64,000 bases of DNA from Protopterus annectens. Lineage: Eukaryota; Chordata; Ceratodontiformes; Protopteridae. Where the stretch lies: the NCBI RefSeq assembly GCF_019279795.1, contig NC_056744.1, positions 1,503,599,092 through 1,503,663,091 of the forward strand. The letters run 5' to 3'. The position numbers and the translations under genes are program-made. Of the stretch, positions 45,501 to 57,345 are shown piece after piece. Under the pieces are notes generated by a model that was not told the origin of the DNA, ran no database searches, and saw only the letters and a program-made list of their open reading frames with translations. Position 1 is the stretch's first letter. Every line of letters begins with the position of its first letter.

Positions 45501-48003
45501 ACATACCAATCCATTCATTTATTGTTAAGAAGACTGACTTACTTTGTGCCTGCGGCATTTGTGAGGCGATGCTTGAGGGCTGCCTATGTTGGATGCATGC
45601 AATACACTGCCTATACATGGTAAGGTACAGGTAGTGTGATGTATGTGGCATCCATTTTACTGTGTATGCGAGTCAGAGAGAGGTGTCAGTCCATGAGTCC
45701 CTACAGTGTCTGTGCTGTGCGTTGCCTCTTTGCCAAGGTCAGGGCATGCCTCTGTCTGCCTACAGAATCTAGCTCAGGGGGTTCCTCCTCCAAGTCTCTC
45801 TGTGCCTGTGGGGACCTTGGCAATGGTGAGGGGCTGTGTGGCCCTTCCCTGTGCTGTTCCTGCTGCAGCTGTTTCTGCAGGATCATATTGTGTAGCATGG
45901 CACATGCTATGAACATGTGTGCACATGTGGCTGGAGAGTACTGCAAGACTCCACCAGATATGTCAAGGCAGCAGAACCATGACTTGAGCATCCCAAATAC
46001 ACACTCTATAATGATTCTGGTTTGTGTGTGTGCCTCATTATGGTGTTGAGTGGGTGTGTACGCATTTCTGATGGATGCCATCATCCACGGCTCCAGTGCA
46101 TGCTAGCATCCCCCACCAGATGGCCATACAGGATGTCACCCCTGGCAAACCCCTGATATAGCTGTGAGGAGTAGCATATGTGGGAGTTGTGGTAGCTTCC
46201 AGGGCTGCCAACACACACATTCATGATAATGCCCTGGGCATTGCACATGACCTGAGAGTTGGTGGAGTGAAAGCCCTTGCAGTGTAGGTACACTCTACCC
46301 TGATCACTGGGTGGTGCTTTGATGTGGATGAGCATGCAGTCTATGGCACCCAGTACCTCCGGGTAGTCTGCTACATGGTTCAAGAGGCACATATTACTGG
46401 TTCATGTGGTAGCACTGCACCCAGGAATTGGTAGAGTACTCTGGATGCAGATGCCTGTGAGACTGCTATGATGTCTCCAGTGGGTCTTTGGAAAGTACCT
46501 GTAGGTAGTATTATTGAGGCTACTCATACCTTGGTACCACTGGGATGGGTTCCCCTCTGTTGGCTCTGGGTCTGAGGTGAAGCCGGCACAGCTCGATGAG
46601 TTGCTGATGTATGTCCTTGTCCACGCTGTAGTGCTCTAATATCTCCAGATCATGCAGCCCCTGGTAGGTTACCCTGGGTCTGAACACTCTTCTCCTCCTC
46701 CTCAGTCTGGGGCAGTTGTCAGCTTTATCCTCTTCACCACCTTCAGCCTCTAGCACATACTGATGTATCAAACTGACAGCAGTCTGTAACATTTTGTTGG
46801 TTAAAATTCCCCCGAGTGTATACACTGATGGTGCAGAGTTTATGGGAAAAAACAGACTGACAGGTTTTTGCATAGTTTATGATGCATTCCACCTGCCAGC
46901 TATGTTAGTTGAAATGTATTGCTTTTATTCTTCTATTTCCCATTTTTTCCCTTCCCATTTCCACCCCTTTTAAGCCCAAAGGCCTGCTGTGCAATCCCGC
47001 TGCCCATATGTAAACAGTTCTGCTATTTCCATTTTTTTTTTTTGTTTAAGACCCAGTGTGCACCGTGCAAACCCATTTCGCTAAAGTAAACACTTTTAAC
47101 CAGAAATGGCCCTCCCCTGGACGTGAACATGCTCCATATTTCATGGTATAAGTAAATACAGCCTCAGGCACAGCCACTTGCTTGGTTGTGTTTAGCTTAG
47201 CTAAGCTCAAATGGAAGTCCTGGAGCTCCAATGTACTTGCACAAACCATGACACACCCCCTTTTCATGTCAGCTGCTTCTCCTGCTTACACCACTGCCTT
47301 ATAACTCCTATACGGTTAGGTGCAGCAAGACAATTGTCTCCCATTTTGTGACTCAATAAAATCTGCTCATTTGCATACCCCACTGTCTTAGTCCCTTGTT
47401 ACACCACTACACCAAAACCTTTCTCCTTAGCAACCAGTGTTATCTGTTCTTGTTTTGATTCTGCATGCTGTACACTATAATGGCAAAATGTAATTTCACT
47501 TGAAATTGTCTTTTCACATGTTATTATATTTTTTTTAATATCTGGCATGATCTCGTTTGCACATTGTTGTGTTATGCTTAAATGAAATCGGCCAAAAAAA
47601 AAAACTTTGATTTTTATAATTTTGCAACTTTTTTCCATGCCAATGGTCACGTGTTTGGCCATTGGCATGCCTACTGATTACAATACATGATTTACTTTGA
47701 GGTGCCATGCCCCCATTTTAATTTTTGCAGAAATGTACATAGTCAGTAACCAAATACATTTCTACAATAGACACTGTTCTGGCACAGATGCCTGCCTGCT
47801 TACTGAATCACTAATTCACCTCATTTGCATGGTTTTCACCAGCAAATTAAGTAATTAGCATTATTCAGTGGAGTCTGTGCCAGAATAGTGCTAGCAGGCT
47901 CATGTAAACCCCCAGCCTTGTTTAATGAATCACTTGGTGGCCATATTCCATGAAGAAGCTGCTGCACTATTCTGGCATGGAAAAAAAAGCTTTATTGAAT
48001 CCC
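45501..48003 (-). mobile_element. PIF/Harbinger transposon with transposase pseudogene
   Basis: On the minus strand the element appears to start at 48003 with GGGATTCAATAAAGC, the same kind of terminus as the Myb-carrying copies at 11.0 and 60.2 kb (GATTCANTAA). The transposase frame follows from 46873 to 45701. The 3' end was not found. No Myb gene lies inside this span. Confidence 0.6.
45701..46873 (-). pseudogene. HARBI1-like DDE transposase, broken
   Basis: Segment 46873-46520 carries an Arg-rich RRRRRVFRPR and the helical N-terminal part. A following frame reads GTFQRPTGDIIAVSQASASR, the HTH-like region of PIF/Harbinger transposases. The next, 46392-46081, has VLGAIDCMLIHIKAP (first Asp), a mutated CNAQG and PGSYHNSH where CDA and HDS are usual, and YLHCKGFHSTNSQ. 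The last, 46084-45701, has YTPTQHHNEAHTQTRIIIE, CVFGMLKSWFCCL (catalytic Glu in IIIE) and CAMLHNM, then a polar tail. At least two frameshifts break it. The family cuts and pastes DNA with 3-bp target sites. Confidence 0.85.
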
Positions 48004-49210
48004 AGGGGTTGTTTAAGTAGTGGTTTAAAACTACCGAGTTTGTTAGAGAGTTTTGTTTGTGTGGGGATACTGTTCCAGAGTAGAACAAGTCTCCTGCAAC
48101 ATTATTTGACTTATTTGTGAGTAGTAAGAATTTGTTACTAGAATGGAACCAAATCTTGAATCAAATGCAAATAGCCCCTGGCTGTGTTTGCATGTCTATA
48201 TAATTAAATGTATAGCAGTTGTTCTGTATAACCAGTCATCCATGAGCAAAGACCATTTTTTATTTTTGTTACTTTTTCCTCATGTGCTGGCAGTCCTTCT
48301 TGACCAATTGTCTCATTCATTGACATCTGAGAGGAGCCATCATTTAATCAGGCATCAGGTAATTATTGTTAGTCTTAACTCTACACCACTTTCCCAACAA
48401 TATGGCCCAGGGTTTGGCATGCAGTGGGGATCAACAAGGGCATGTCACTCACTCATGCAAATGACATAACACATCAAGACAATTCTGCCCCAGGAGCAAG
48501 TGGTTCTGTGTGGTCTTCAGTCTCCACCAAGGGCTCTACTATGAGACCATGCAGTCTCCATCAATGGGTCTGCTATGGGACCATGCACCCCAGGTGTATG
48601 TCCACTTCCTCCTCCAAAGATAGACCCCAAGAGACAGTAAATATGGCAATACTGCAGCACACTTCCTTTTCCCCCTACCAGTTCCAGCAGGTACCCTTGA
48701 CACTAATCAAACTTGGGTTAACTGGGTCATACTGTTTGCCCACTACAGCAAAGAAGCTGAAGAAGATCTTTGTATAATGTGTTTTGAATGCCTGACTGTA
48801 AAAGTAATATTTTTATAATATTTATTAGTGAATTCTGTGCCTTAGGTCTGGATATTGGCTGGTTAAAGGTGCTTTCACCTGCCCACCTACCCTGTTGTCA
48901 GATAGATAATGAAAAATCTGAGTTGGCCATTTTATCAAAATGTGCAGCACAGCATTATCACCATAGTAAAAATCCATTTAAACATTTCTAGCAGGAGTTC
49001 AGAGAGTATTTTGCCTCACCTTAAGGCAAATGCATGTTACAAAGTGGCAGATGCTTGTCCATTTGGGGACTTGCAAGTAAATGATACTGGATAGTTATAC
49101 ATTTAAGAAAACTAGAGGTACAAGAATAATAAATTTCCACAAAGACACAAACACAAAGCATTCTCCTCAAAGTACAGCATAATTGAGGTGAACGTGTAAT
49201 AACCTACAAC
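48004..49210. other. No gene recognised
   Basis: Short open frames (48143-48469, 48424-48777) show no domain. No clear repeat was recognised. Confidence 0.4.
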
Positions 49211-49670
49211 CCCTTTATCTATTTTGAATACTGTGATTTGTTTTCTTTACCTTGTGTTTTACTTGTATTCTGCTTTTAACTGTGTATTAAAACTTGAAAA
49301 GAGACCACAGCTCTGTCTCTTGTGAGTCAGGCAGAAATAAGAACAGAGAACAGGTCAGTTAAGGTTAATCATCTGTGAACTAAAGGGATAGAGCTAGGAA
49401 CTAAACCTTCTATTTAAGGGGTAAAATAAAACATTTTAGAGCTTTACTAGAAAGGCTCACCCAGACTGTACTACACTTTGCTGTGAGGGAAAGGTTAGTT
49501 TGCTTTTTATTTGTTGTATTTTGTATTACTTTATTGCCTTTTTCTATTTTGAATAATGTGATTTGTTTTCTTTACCTTGTGTTTTACTTGTATTCTTCTT
49601 TTAACTGCAAATTAAAACTTGAAAAGAGACCACAGCTCTGTCTCTTGTGAGTCAGGCAGAAATCTTCACA
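49211..49670. repeat. Direct repeat pair, ~120 bp, 328 bp apart
   Basis: The segments starting at 49221 and 49549 are nearly identical for about 120 bases: GTGATTTGTTTTCTTTACC, then TTAAAACTTGAAAAGAGACC, then TCTTGTGAGTCAGGCAGAAA. The spacer has no coding similarity. The pair could be short LTRs of a deleted element, a tandem duplication, or two copies of a retroposon. An LTR origin would fit the TTAAAA / TCTGTCTC end, but no TG...CA border or primer site was confirmed. Confidence 0.6.
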
Positions 49671-50019
49671 CTCCCACCTGGTTACTGTTGTGTTCTTAAA
49701 CACCACTGTCTTTCTAGTTGCCTGCCCCTTATGTTAATTTGACTCTATATCTCATTTCCTCTCTGCTTTTACTGGCTTGTGTGAGAAAGCACAAATTTAT
49801 CATTTTGTGAAATCACTCCCCTTCAACTATTTATTTACTGGCCAGCCTACTGTATTCCATAGTACCAGAATAAAAAAGTGACCACCCCATTTCAATCTAT
49901 CTTGCTGTTTTAAAAATAGTGACTCTCCACTAAAACTTAACTTTTTAGACAGGTAAAACTTAAGTTACCTACTTTCATATCTAACTCCTCTAGTGCACAC
50001 TGCAGTGTTTAGGATGAAC
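49671..50019. other. No gene recognised
   Basis: Sequence between the direct repeat pair and the CR1 5' UTR, with nothing recognised. Confidence 0.35.
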
Positions 50020-50239
50020 CATTTTTTTTCATCTTACCTTTAAGCATTGCTGTGACTAGCACTTGTTCCAAAACCTGCTGGAAAGCACTAGGAAGCCTTA
50101 AACTGATACAAGCACTCAACACTCCTTGTTAATAAGGAGAAACTAATCATATGCACTAAACAGCCTATAATTGCAAAGTACCTTGGTAAGGTAAGGGAAA
50201 ACAGCTATTGTACTTTACAAAAAAAAGTACCAAACCAGA

Positions 50240-51035
50240 CATGTCCAAGTGTCATCTTCCGGTGATTTCTGCTGTCCACTTGGTGAATCTGGACATACTG
50301 GGGCAATGCAGCAATTGCCTCAGGTACACAGACAACCCTTTCCTCCTACCACCCAACACTACAACCTGCGAGAGATGCACTTACACAGCCAGACTGGAAG
50401 CAAAGCTCTCTCCACCCAGGAATGTGCTAGACAGTTAAGAGGAGAAGGTTAATACTCACAGTACATCTCAAGCAACACACAGGCCTTCTAAACCCACACC
50501 TTCAACACCCTCACATAGCAATACTAAACCCACATATGTGGAGGCCCTTAACAGTAACTTGCCCAAGCAACAAGGACCTCCGAAGCTGAAATGTAAACAA
50601 ACACCAATCACAATCAAGGTGTCACATAGCTCACAATACCAGTGTGCCACACAACAGCCTCTAAGGCGAGGCAATGTACCCAACACTTTAGTCATAGGTG
50701 ACTCTATAGTTGGGCACACTGATGTCCCACTCACGAGGCTGAACAAGGAGAAAATTACAGTCAGCTGCCTGCTGGGTGCCAGGATCTGCCATATAATGCA
50801 TGCATTCAAGTCACGCCACAGCAAGTACAAATATGACTCTGTCATTGTCCATGTTGGAGTGAATGACTTTGGACGTACCTCCCTGGACTACATGAAAAGA
50901 GACATGGAAGAGCTCTCGGATCATGAGGCCCAGGCAGGTATGACTCTATCCCTGAGTAGCATCCTGCCTTTGCCCAGAATGATACCACAGTATAAGAACA
51001 AAATGATTGACTTCAACAATTGGCTAAGCTTCTAG
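50240..51035 (+). pseudogene. CR1 copy A ORF1: C2C2 finger and SGNH esterase
   Basis: The first frame, from an ATG at 50240, has CSNC, 16 residues, CERC and a KLEAKL-type helix. After a frameshift, 50538-51035 gives TLVIGDSIVGHTDVPLTRL (block I Ser in GDS), VIVHVGVNDFG (Asn of GxND), a helical stretch and FNNWLSF before a stop. The last part, ARDGLHLSPL, follows in a broken frame near 51110, and ORF1 would end KPPP-stop near 51216. SGNH esterases in CR1/L2 ORF1 are known, but their role in retroposition is unclear. Confidence 0.75.
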
Positions 51036-51224
51036 TGTCATTCAAAGGGGAACCAGTATCTGTCTGCCAGGGATGACATGATCGACAGACCATGATGCTT
51101 TGCCAGAGATGGTCTGCACCTGTCACCCCTGAGATTCAGGTTACTGACTAAGGCTCTTGCCACCCCTATAGTGCCTTTTTTAGACAAAGTGCAAAGGACA
51201 AAACCACCACCGTAACAGGTACAA

Positions 51225-52970
51225 GCATGCAAAATCTGAAGGTAATACTACTCAGTGCTAGAAGTCTAAAACTCAAAATGCACTCTCTCGAGGCACTCCT
51301 AAAAATGGAGAACATCGATATCTGTGCAGTAACTGAGACCTAGTTCAAGGCTCCAGAGAGCACCCCTGCAGTACCAGGCTACAACTCTTACCACACTTTT
51401 GGGCCACCAAACCAGGATCGAAACACTAAAGATGGAGGAGTGTCCATATTCACCAAGGGTATTTACACCATCAGGCTAGTTGCCCAACACAATGCATCTG
51501 AAATTCTCCAAGTGCAACTAACACTAGGTAAGACTGAAATGCAAATTGTAGCTTGCTACAGATCCCCCACTATGCCCCAAGATTCTCACTACACCTTCCT
51601 AAACATAATGAAAAATATTAAGATACAACCAAACACCCTAATACTGGGTGATTTCAACTACCCTGCCATTAACTGGGAAAACTACTCGTGTACCATCACC
51701 TTTGCCCAACAGTTCTTGGAATTTAAAAATTCCAATGCCTTGGATCAACTAATCCGTAGTCCCACCAAGGGCTCCAATATCCTAGACCTGGTAAGTACCA
51801 ACATGGGAAATTAATGCTCCACACCTATGGTCACCCACTCATTGGTCAGGTTTGACCATAAGGTAATTACCCTTGACATCCACATCCCACCCCCACCCAC
51901 CAGTAAGGAAACCTCTGTAAAAAACTTCTCCAAAGCCAACTTCATGCTACTCAAGTCAGAAGTGACCAACTTCATGACACCCATGCAGACGGGGACTGAA
52001 AGTTCAACTGATGAATCCTACACTAAGGCACTGTACGAGCACATCCACTCATGCATAAATCGTGCCATCCCAAATAGAACCAAGATGGTCTCCTCCAAAA
52101 ATAAAAAGCCAATCTGGTGGTCCCCTGCCATAAACAAACTTTACAACAAAAGGATAAGTTGTTACAGAAAAGAGGATAGTTCCAGGATGCAAAAAACTCC
52201 CTTACCAGCCTCATTAAGAAGCTGAGATCCCTAATAAAATCCTCCAAAGCTAGTTACAAAAATAAAATTGCCAAAGATTCCAAAGACAACCACAAGGCAT
52301 TCTATAGCTATGTCAAGAATCTATATGGCAATGCTCAGATCTGCTGTCAGCTACAACAGAATGGCATTAAATATACTGATCCCAAGGATATTGCCAATAT
52401 TCTGGCAGAACGATTCAGTGCCAACTTCACCCCTCTCTCACCCCCATCTCAATATCGAAAGATTGCCAAATTCCTGTAATAATGGCCACACAGGTAAAAA
52501 CCTCACTCTCCAAATCTAATAATACAGCATCCATGGGATCAGACAACATCCTGGGCTGTGTACTACATGAACTACAAAATGAACTGGCACCTCACCTAAG
52601 TGTCATGTTTAATCATAGCCTCACCTCAGGCTTCATGCCCACTGAGTGGCGCACAGCTACAGTTATCCCACCCCACAAGGGGTGATCCACCTTGGATCCT
52701 GGAAACTACTGCCTCATCAGTCTGATGAGCCTGATCTACAAGGCCATGGAATGTATTATCATGGAACTTATAAGCAAAGACATTGGCAACCTTCAAACAC
52801 TGGACCCCACCCAGTTTGGGTTTGTGAAGGGCTGATCTTGTCTCTTGAACCTGATTGACTTCTTCGAATCAGTTTCCAGAGCTGTGGATTAGGGTAAGGC
52901 AGCCTATCTGGACCTCACCAAGGCCTTCAACACCATCCCACAGTCTGGAATCATAGATAAACTTACTAAG
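51225..52970 (+). pseudogene. CR1 copy A ORF2: endonuclease and first part of reverse transcriptase
   Basis: An ATG at 51228 begins a frame with LLSARSLKLKMHSLEALL, then DICAVTET, a TAG in place of Trp, and FKAPEST. It continues with LILGDFNYPAINWENY, RFDHKVITLDIHIP (SDH changed to FDH) and IWWSPAINKLYNKR. The reverse transcriptase starts with GSDNILGCVLHELQNELAP and WRTATVIPPHKG and runs into NTIPQSGIIDKLTK at 52970. There it is cut by the nested copy B. Stops and frameshifts are present at 51814, 52225 and elsewhere. Confidence 0.75.
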
Positions 52971-52974
52971 CTGG

Positions 52975-53425
52975 CTGCCTGTCGGGCGCTAGAATCCGCC
53001 ACATAACGCAAGCACTCAGGTCTCTCAACAGCAGGTACAAGTGTGACTCTGTCATTGTCCACGCTGGTGTGAATGACCTGAGACATACCTCCTTGGACTA
53101 CATGAAAAGAGACATAGAGGAGCTCTCTGATTATGTAGCCCAGGCAGGTATGACCCTGACCTTGAGCAGTATCCTACCTTCACCAAGAATGATGCCACAA
53201 TACAGAGACAAGATGATCAGCTTTAATAATTGAATTAAACTCTGGTGTCATTCAAAGGGGATCCAATGTCTGACTGCCTGGGATGACATGCTGGACAAGC
53301 CATGCTGCTTAGCAAGGGACGGCTTGCACCTGTCACCCCTGGGCTTCCGGATATTGGCAAAGGCTCTTGCCACCCCCATAGTGCCTTTTTTAGGCAAGGC
53401 TCAAATTCTAAACCTACCACCCTAG
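52975..53425 (+). pseudogene. CR1 copy B ORF1 esterase, 3' part
   Basis: The frame reads RIRHITQALRSLNSRYKCDS, VIVHAGVNDLRHTSLDYMKR, a helical block, then FNN, a TGA and IKLWCHSKG, and ARDGLHLSPLGFRILAKALA, ending near 53425 with LNLPP and a TAG. This shows the original ORF1 terminus that is missing in copy 1. Apart from the 5' truncation it has one nonsense codon near 53234. The GDS block is absent because of the truncation. Confidence 0.75.
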
Positions 53426-54604
53426 AACACAAAAAAGGAAAAAAACTAAGGGTAATGCTGCTCAATGCCAGAAGTCTCAACCTCAAGATGCACACACTCG
53501 AGGCCCTTCTCAGTATGGAGAGCATCGATGTCTGTGCTGTGACTGAAACCTGGTTCAAGGCTCCCGAGAGCACCCCGGCACTATCAGGTTTTACCTCATA
53601 TCATGCGTTCCGGCCCCAAAATCCGGACAACACCAAGAAAGGAGGGGGGTGTCTATATTCATCAAGGACACCCACACCTCAAGGTTGGTGGCAACACACA
53701 ATGCATCGGAGACCATCCAGGTGCAATTAACCATAGGCAAGACTGCTCTGCAATTTGTAGCATGTTACAGGCCACCCTCTCACTACTCAAGCCCCAACAC
53801 TCTAGCCCAAAGGTTCCTAGAGTTCATAAACTCAGATGCCATGGAACAACTAGTCACCATCCCCACAAGAGGAGAAAACGTACTAGATCTCATCATCACG
53901 AACATGGGGTCACAATGTTCAACACTGGATGTATACCCCTCACTGGTGAGATCAGACCACAAACTAATCTCACTGGAAGTCCACATCCCGCCCCCACCTG
54001 AGATAAAAAAGACCACAATGAAGAACTTCTCAAAAGCCGACTTCACACTTCTAAAGACTGGCGTGGTCTCTTTTAAGGCCCCCGAGCCTGCGGAAACCAT
54101 TACTCAAGCTGCTGAATCACTTACAAATGCCTTCTACTAGCACCTACAGGACTGCATGGATCAGGCAATCCCAAACAAAACAAAGACTCTTTGTACCAAA
54201 GGCAAGCGTCCAGTCTGGTGGACCCCAACCATAAACAAGCTCTACAACAAAAGGAGGAAGCTACTACAAGATAGAGCAAAATCCTTGAAAGGGAAGACAC
54301 CTTTGATCATTATAAGTAAAAAACTAAGATCTCTCATAAAATCATCCAAGGCAAATTTTGAGAGAAAAGTCGCTAAGGACTCAAAAGACAATCATAAGGC
54401 CTTCTTTAGCTATGTTAGAAACCTGGGAGGAAACTCCCAGATATGCTCAGAATTAGTTCAAAATGATGTAAAATTCACTGAACCTACAGACATTGCCAAC
54501 ATACTGGCTGACAGGTTCAGTGCAAACTTCTCCCCCCCTCCCCCCCAAAAGGTGACATATCTATACCAGAGGGTTATAGCCCCCCAAACATCTCTAACGC
54601 TCAG
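53426..54604 (+). pseudogene. CR1 copy B endonuclease, catalytic segment deleted
   Basis: It reads LRVMLLNARSLNLKMHTLEA, DVCAVTETWFKAPESTPAL, then (after a frameshift near 53640) SIFIKDTHTSRLVATHNA and VACYRPPSHYSSPNTLAQRF. Compared with copy 1, 36 codons between VACYRPPS and YSSPN are missing, and with them GDFNYP. RSDHKLISLEVHIP and VWWTPTINKLYNKRRKLL follow. A stop at 54140 and a frame change near 54605 separate it from the reverse transcriptase. The loss is in frame and would abolish nicking activity. Confidence 0.8.
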
Positions 54605-55702
54605 GTGAGAACTGCTCTCTCCAAGGCGAAAAACACAGCATCCATGGGACCAGATGGTGTCCCCAGTTGTGTGCTCCACGAACTCAATGAGGAATTAAAC
54701 CCGCAGTTAGGGCAGCTGTTTAATCTTAGCCTCACCTCAGGATACGTGCCCAAGGAGTGGCGTACAGCAACTGTGGTCCCACTTCACAAAGGCGGTGCCT
54801 CCACCGACCCTGGAAATTACCGGCCCATCAGCTTGACAAACCTGATCTGCAAAGCTATGGAGAGGATCATAATGGAACTCATAAATAAAGACATAGGGGA
54901 CTTGCAGACTTTGGATCCGACCCAGTTTGGCTTTGTCAAAGGCAGATCATGCCTTTTAAACTTGGTTGACTTTTTCGAAACAGTCACCAAGGCCATTGAT
55001 GAGGGAAAGGCAGTCCACACTGCCTACCTTGACCTGGCAAAGGCTTTCGACACAATACCCCACTCAGGTATCATTGAAAAACTCATCAGCTTAAATGTAA
55101 ACCCATACGTCACAAGATGGGTTGCAAACTGGCTAAGTGACAGAACCCACAGGGTCAGAGTTGCTGGCGCCATGTCAGACTCAAAGCCTGTCACAAGTGG
55201 TGTCCCACAGGGCTCAGTCCTGGGCCCACTCCTGTTCAGCATCTACTTTTCAGAAGTACAAGCAAACACAGGAGGGTTATGGCTGACAAAATTTGCAGAT
55301 GACTGCAAACTGGGCGCCATAGTTGAGAACACATCTGACACAGATATCCTTCAGAAGGGTCTTATAGAAACGGATAACTGGTGCCAGAGCCATGGCCTAA
55401 AGTTAAACGCCAAAAAATGCATAGTCATACCCTTCGGGAAAAACAAGGTTACCCCTAGCTACCATATAGGTGGCAACCCACTAAGTACAGAAGAGGTTAT
55501 CAGGGATCTGGGGACCCAGGTTGACAGTAATCTTTCGTTTGACACTCACATTGCCAAAGTAGTTAGGAAGACCTTCTACATTGCCCACCTGATCATGAAG
55601 GGATTCACATCTAGATCAAGGGAGGTCATCGTCCCCCTGTACTCATCACTCATCAGACCAATGATTGAGTACAATGCCCCATTCGGAATGTATCTGACAT
55701 GA
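54605..55702 (+). pseudogene. CR1 copy B reverse transcriptase, 365-codon intact palm
   Basis: This is the best preserved CR1 reverse transcriptase in the window. In order it shows GPDGVPSCVLHEL (residues 15-27), DPGNYRPISLTNL (68-80), YLDLAKAFDTIPHSG (141-155, first catalytic Asp), SGVPQGSVLGPLLF (198-211), FADDCKLGA (230-238) and the thumb. It ends at a TGA (55700-55702) that replaces an arginine codon of copy 1 (YLTRHLQ). Its true start lies upstream in ORF2. The FADD box and overall style place it with the CR1 clade. Confidence 0.88.
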
Positions 55703-56142
55703 CACCTGCAGCAACTGGAAAGGCCCCAAAAGTTCCTCACCAAAAGGATAAAGGGTCTCAAAAATATGTCTTATGCTGCCCGACTGAAGGAACTCCAGCT
55801 CTATTCAGTAAACACCGTCTGCTCAGAGGTGACCTGTGCCTGACATACAAGGCCATGTCCAACCCAGAATTGATGAACATGCTTCACCTCAAAAAATCTA
55901 GATCCCTCAGAACTACAAGGGCGGGAGACTTAAACCTTGACACGGTTATTAATAGGATGTGCTGGAGGGACAGATTCATCACCCAGAGACTCCCTATGCT
56001 GTGGAACAAAATCCCGGTACATGTGAGGCAGAGCACCTCGCTGGCTTTGTTCAAGAGAAATCTTGACCAATGGATGGGAGATCGCAGATATACCCCAGGG
56101 ATTATCTCAGTGTCACTGCTAGACAGAGGCACAGCAAAATAA
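55703..56142 (+). pseudogene. CR1 copy B ORF2 C-terminal domain
   Basis: Directly after the TGA the same frame continues HLQQLERPQKFLTKRIKGL. A one-base deletion near 55818, relative to copy 1, shifts the rest into the frame that reads LLRGDLCLTYKAMSNPELMN, RDRFITQRLPMLWNKIPV and MGDRRYTPG, and ends at 56142 with LLDRGTAK. This conserved CR1 C-terminal region is thought to help bind the RNA 3' end. Confidence 0.8.
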
Positions 56143-56249
56143 TGGGCATAGTATCCTCCAAACTAAAGGGGTGGCGAAAGCCACAAAACTCTGGGCTAGG
56201 CTTATAAATGCCCTTGGGCAGATAGCCTAGTATGAACCTATGAACCTAT

Positions 56250-57259
56250 TAATCCCTACATCACTCGATGGGTTGCCAACTGGCTTACTGTCAGAACCCA
56301 CACTGTAAAAGTACATGACTCCAAATCCAGCTCCAGACACGTGACAAGTGGAGTACCTCAGGGTTCAGTCCTGAGACCGCTCTTGTTTGGCATCTACTTC
56401 TCTGAAGTACAGGCCAACACTAAGGGACTCTGTCTAACAAAGTTTACAGATGACTGCAAACTGGGAGCCATTATTGAATCCCAATGATGTGGATATTCTA
56501 CAAAAGGGCCTTACAGAAACAGATGCTTGATGCAAGAGCCATGGGCTCAAGCTCAGTGCCAAGAAATGTAGTTATCCCTTTTGGGAAAAAACATGTACCC
56601 ATGAATTACCACATAGGTGGCAGTATACTAAACACCTAAAGTGTGACAAGAGACTTAGGGACACAGGTGGACAGTGGTCTCACCTTTGATAACCACATTG
56701 CCACAACAGTCAGGAAATCCTTCTATGTGGCACACCTCTTCACTAAGGGCTTTTCATCCAGAAAAAAGGAGGTCATTGTCCCACTGTACTCATCCCTCAT
56801 TAGACCCATTATAGAATACAATGCCCCATTTGGTATATACCTCTCAAGACATCTGCAACAAGTGGAAAGCCACAGAAATACTTCACTAAAATAATCATAG
56901 GCCTAAAGCAGATGCCCTATGCTGACCAGTTATACTCTGTCACATATCGTCTACTCAGAGGCAATCTCTGCTTAACATACAAGGCCATGTCAAACCCAGA
57001 GCTGTTGGACATGCTACACTTAAAGAAATCCCTCAGTGTCACATGCTCCAGGGATCTAAAACTTCTCATCCCAATAAACAAAACATGCTGGAGGGATAGG
57101 TTCCTGACCCAGAAACTCTGGAATAGACTGCCCATACATGTCAAGCAGAGTGCCTCTTTGGCCCTCTTCAAAAGGAACCTTGACAATTGGATGGGAGAAA
57201 GGAAATTAACCCCGGGGATCACGTCAGTTGGCCTGCTAGACGAGGGTCCAGGGAAGTAA
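56250..57259 (+). pseudogene. CR1 copy A ORF2, second part
   Basis: It resumes with INPYITRWVANWLTVRTHTV, TSGVPQGSVLRPLLFGIYFS and KFTDDCKLGA (FADD changed to FTDD). After several frame breaks, 56643-56894 and 56912-57259 give the thumb and C-terminal domain (RDLGTQVDSGL, SLIRPIIEYNAPFGIYLSRH, MGERKLTPGITSVGLLDEG). The catalytic box substitution and the stops show that this copy is dead. Confidence 0.8.
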
Positions 57260-57345
57260 ATGCTATGGGAAGAAATATTCAGGGAATTGTTATGGCTAGG
57301 CTTGTATAGGCCCTAGGGCCAATAGCTTAGTACCAACCTATGAAC

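Larger units (their letters stand above)
52971..56249 (+). mobile_element. CR1-type LINE copy B, 5'-truncated, nested in copy A
   Basis: It begins within the ORF1 esterase (CTGCCTGTCGGGCGC) and ends with GATAGCCTAGTATGAACC and CTATGAACC repeats. The flanking copy A reads continuously across it (GIIDKLTK, then INPYITRWVANWL), with only a few bases missing. Truncation at the 5' end and an intact 3' tail are typical of target-primed retroposition. Its reverse transcriptase frame is longer than in copy A, which fits a later arrival. Confidence 0.88.
50020..57345 (+). mobile_element. CR1-type LINE copy A, split by a nested CR1
   Basis: The left part (50020-52970) holds a 5' UTR similar to copy 1 (CTAGCACTTGTT, then CAAAACCT), ORF1, the endonuclease and the start of the reverse transcriptase. 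The right part (56250-57345) resumes within the reverse transcriptase and runs to a tail with GGCTTGTATAGGCCC and CCTATGAACCC. CR1 copy B lies in between. No 0.6-kb monomers precede this copy. It has more stops than copy B. Confidence 0.85.
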
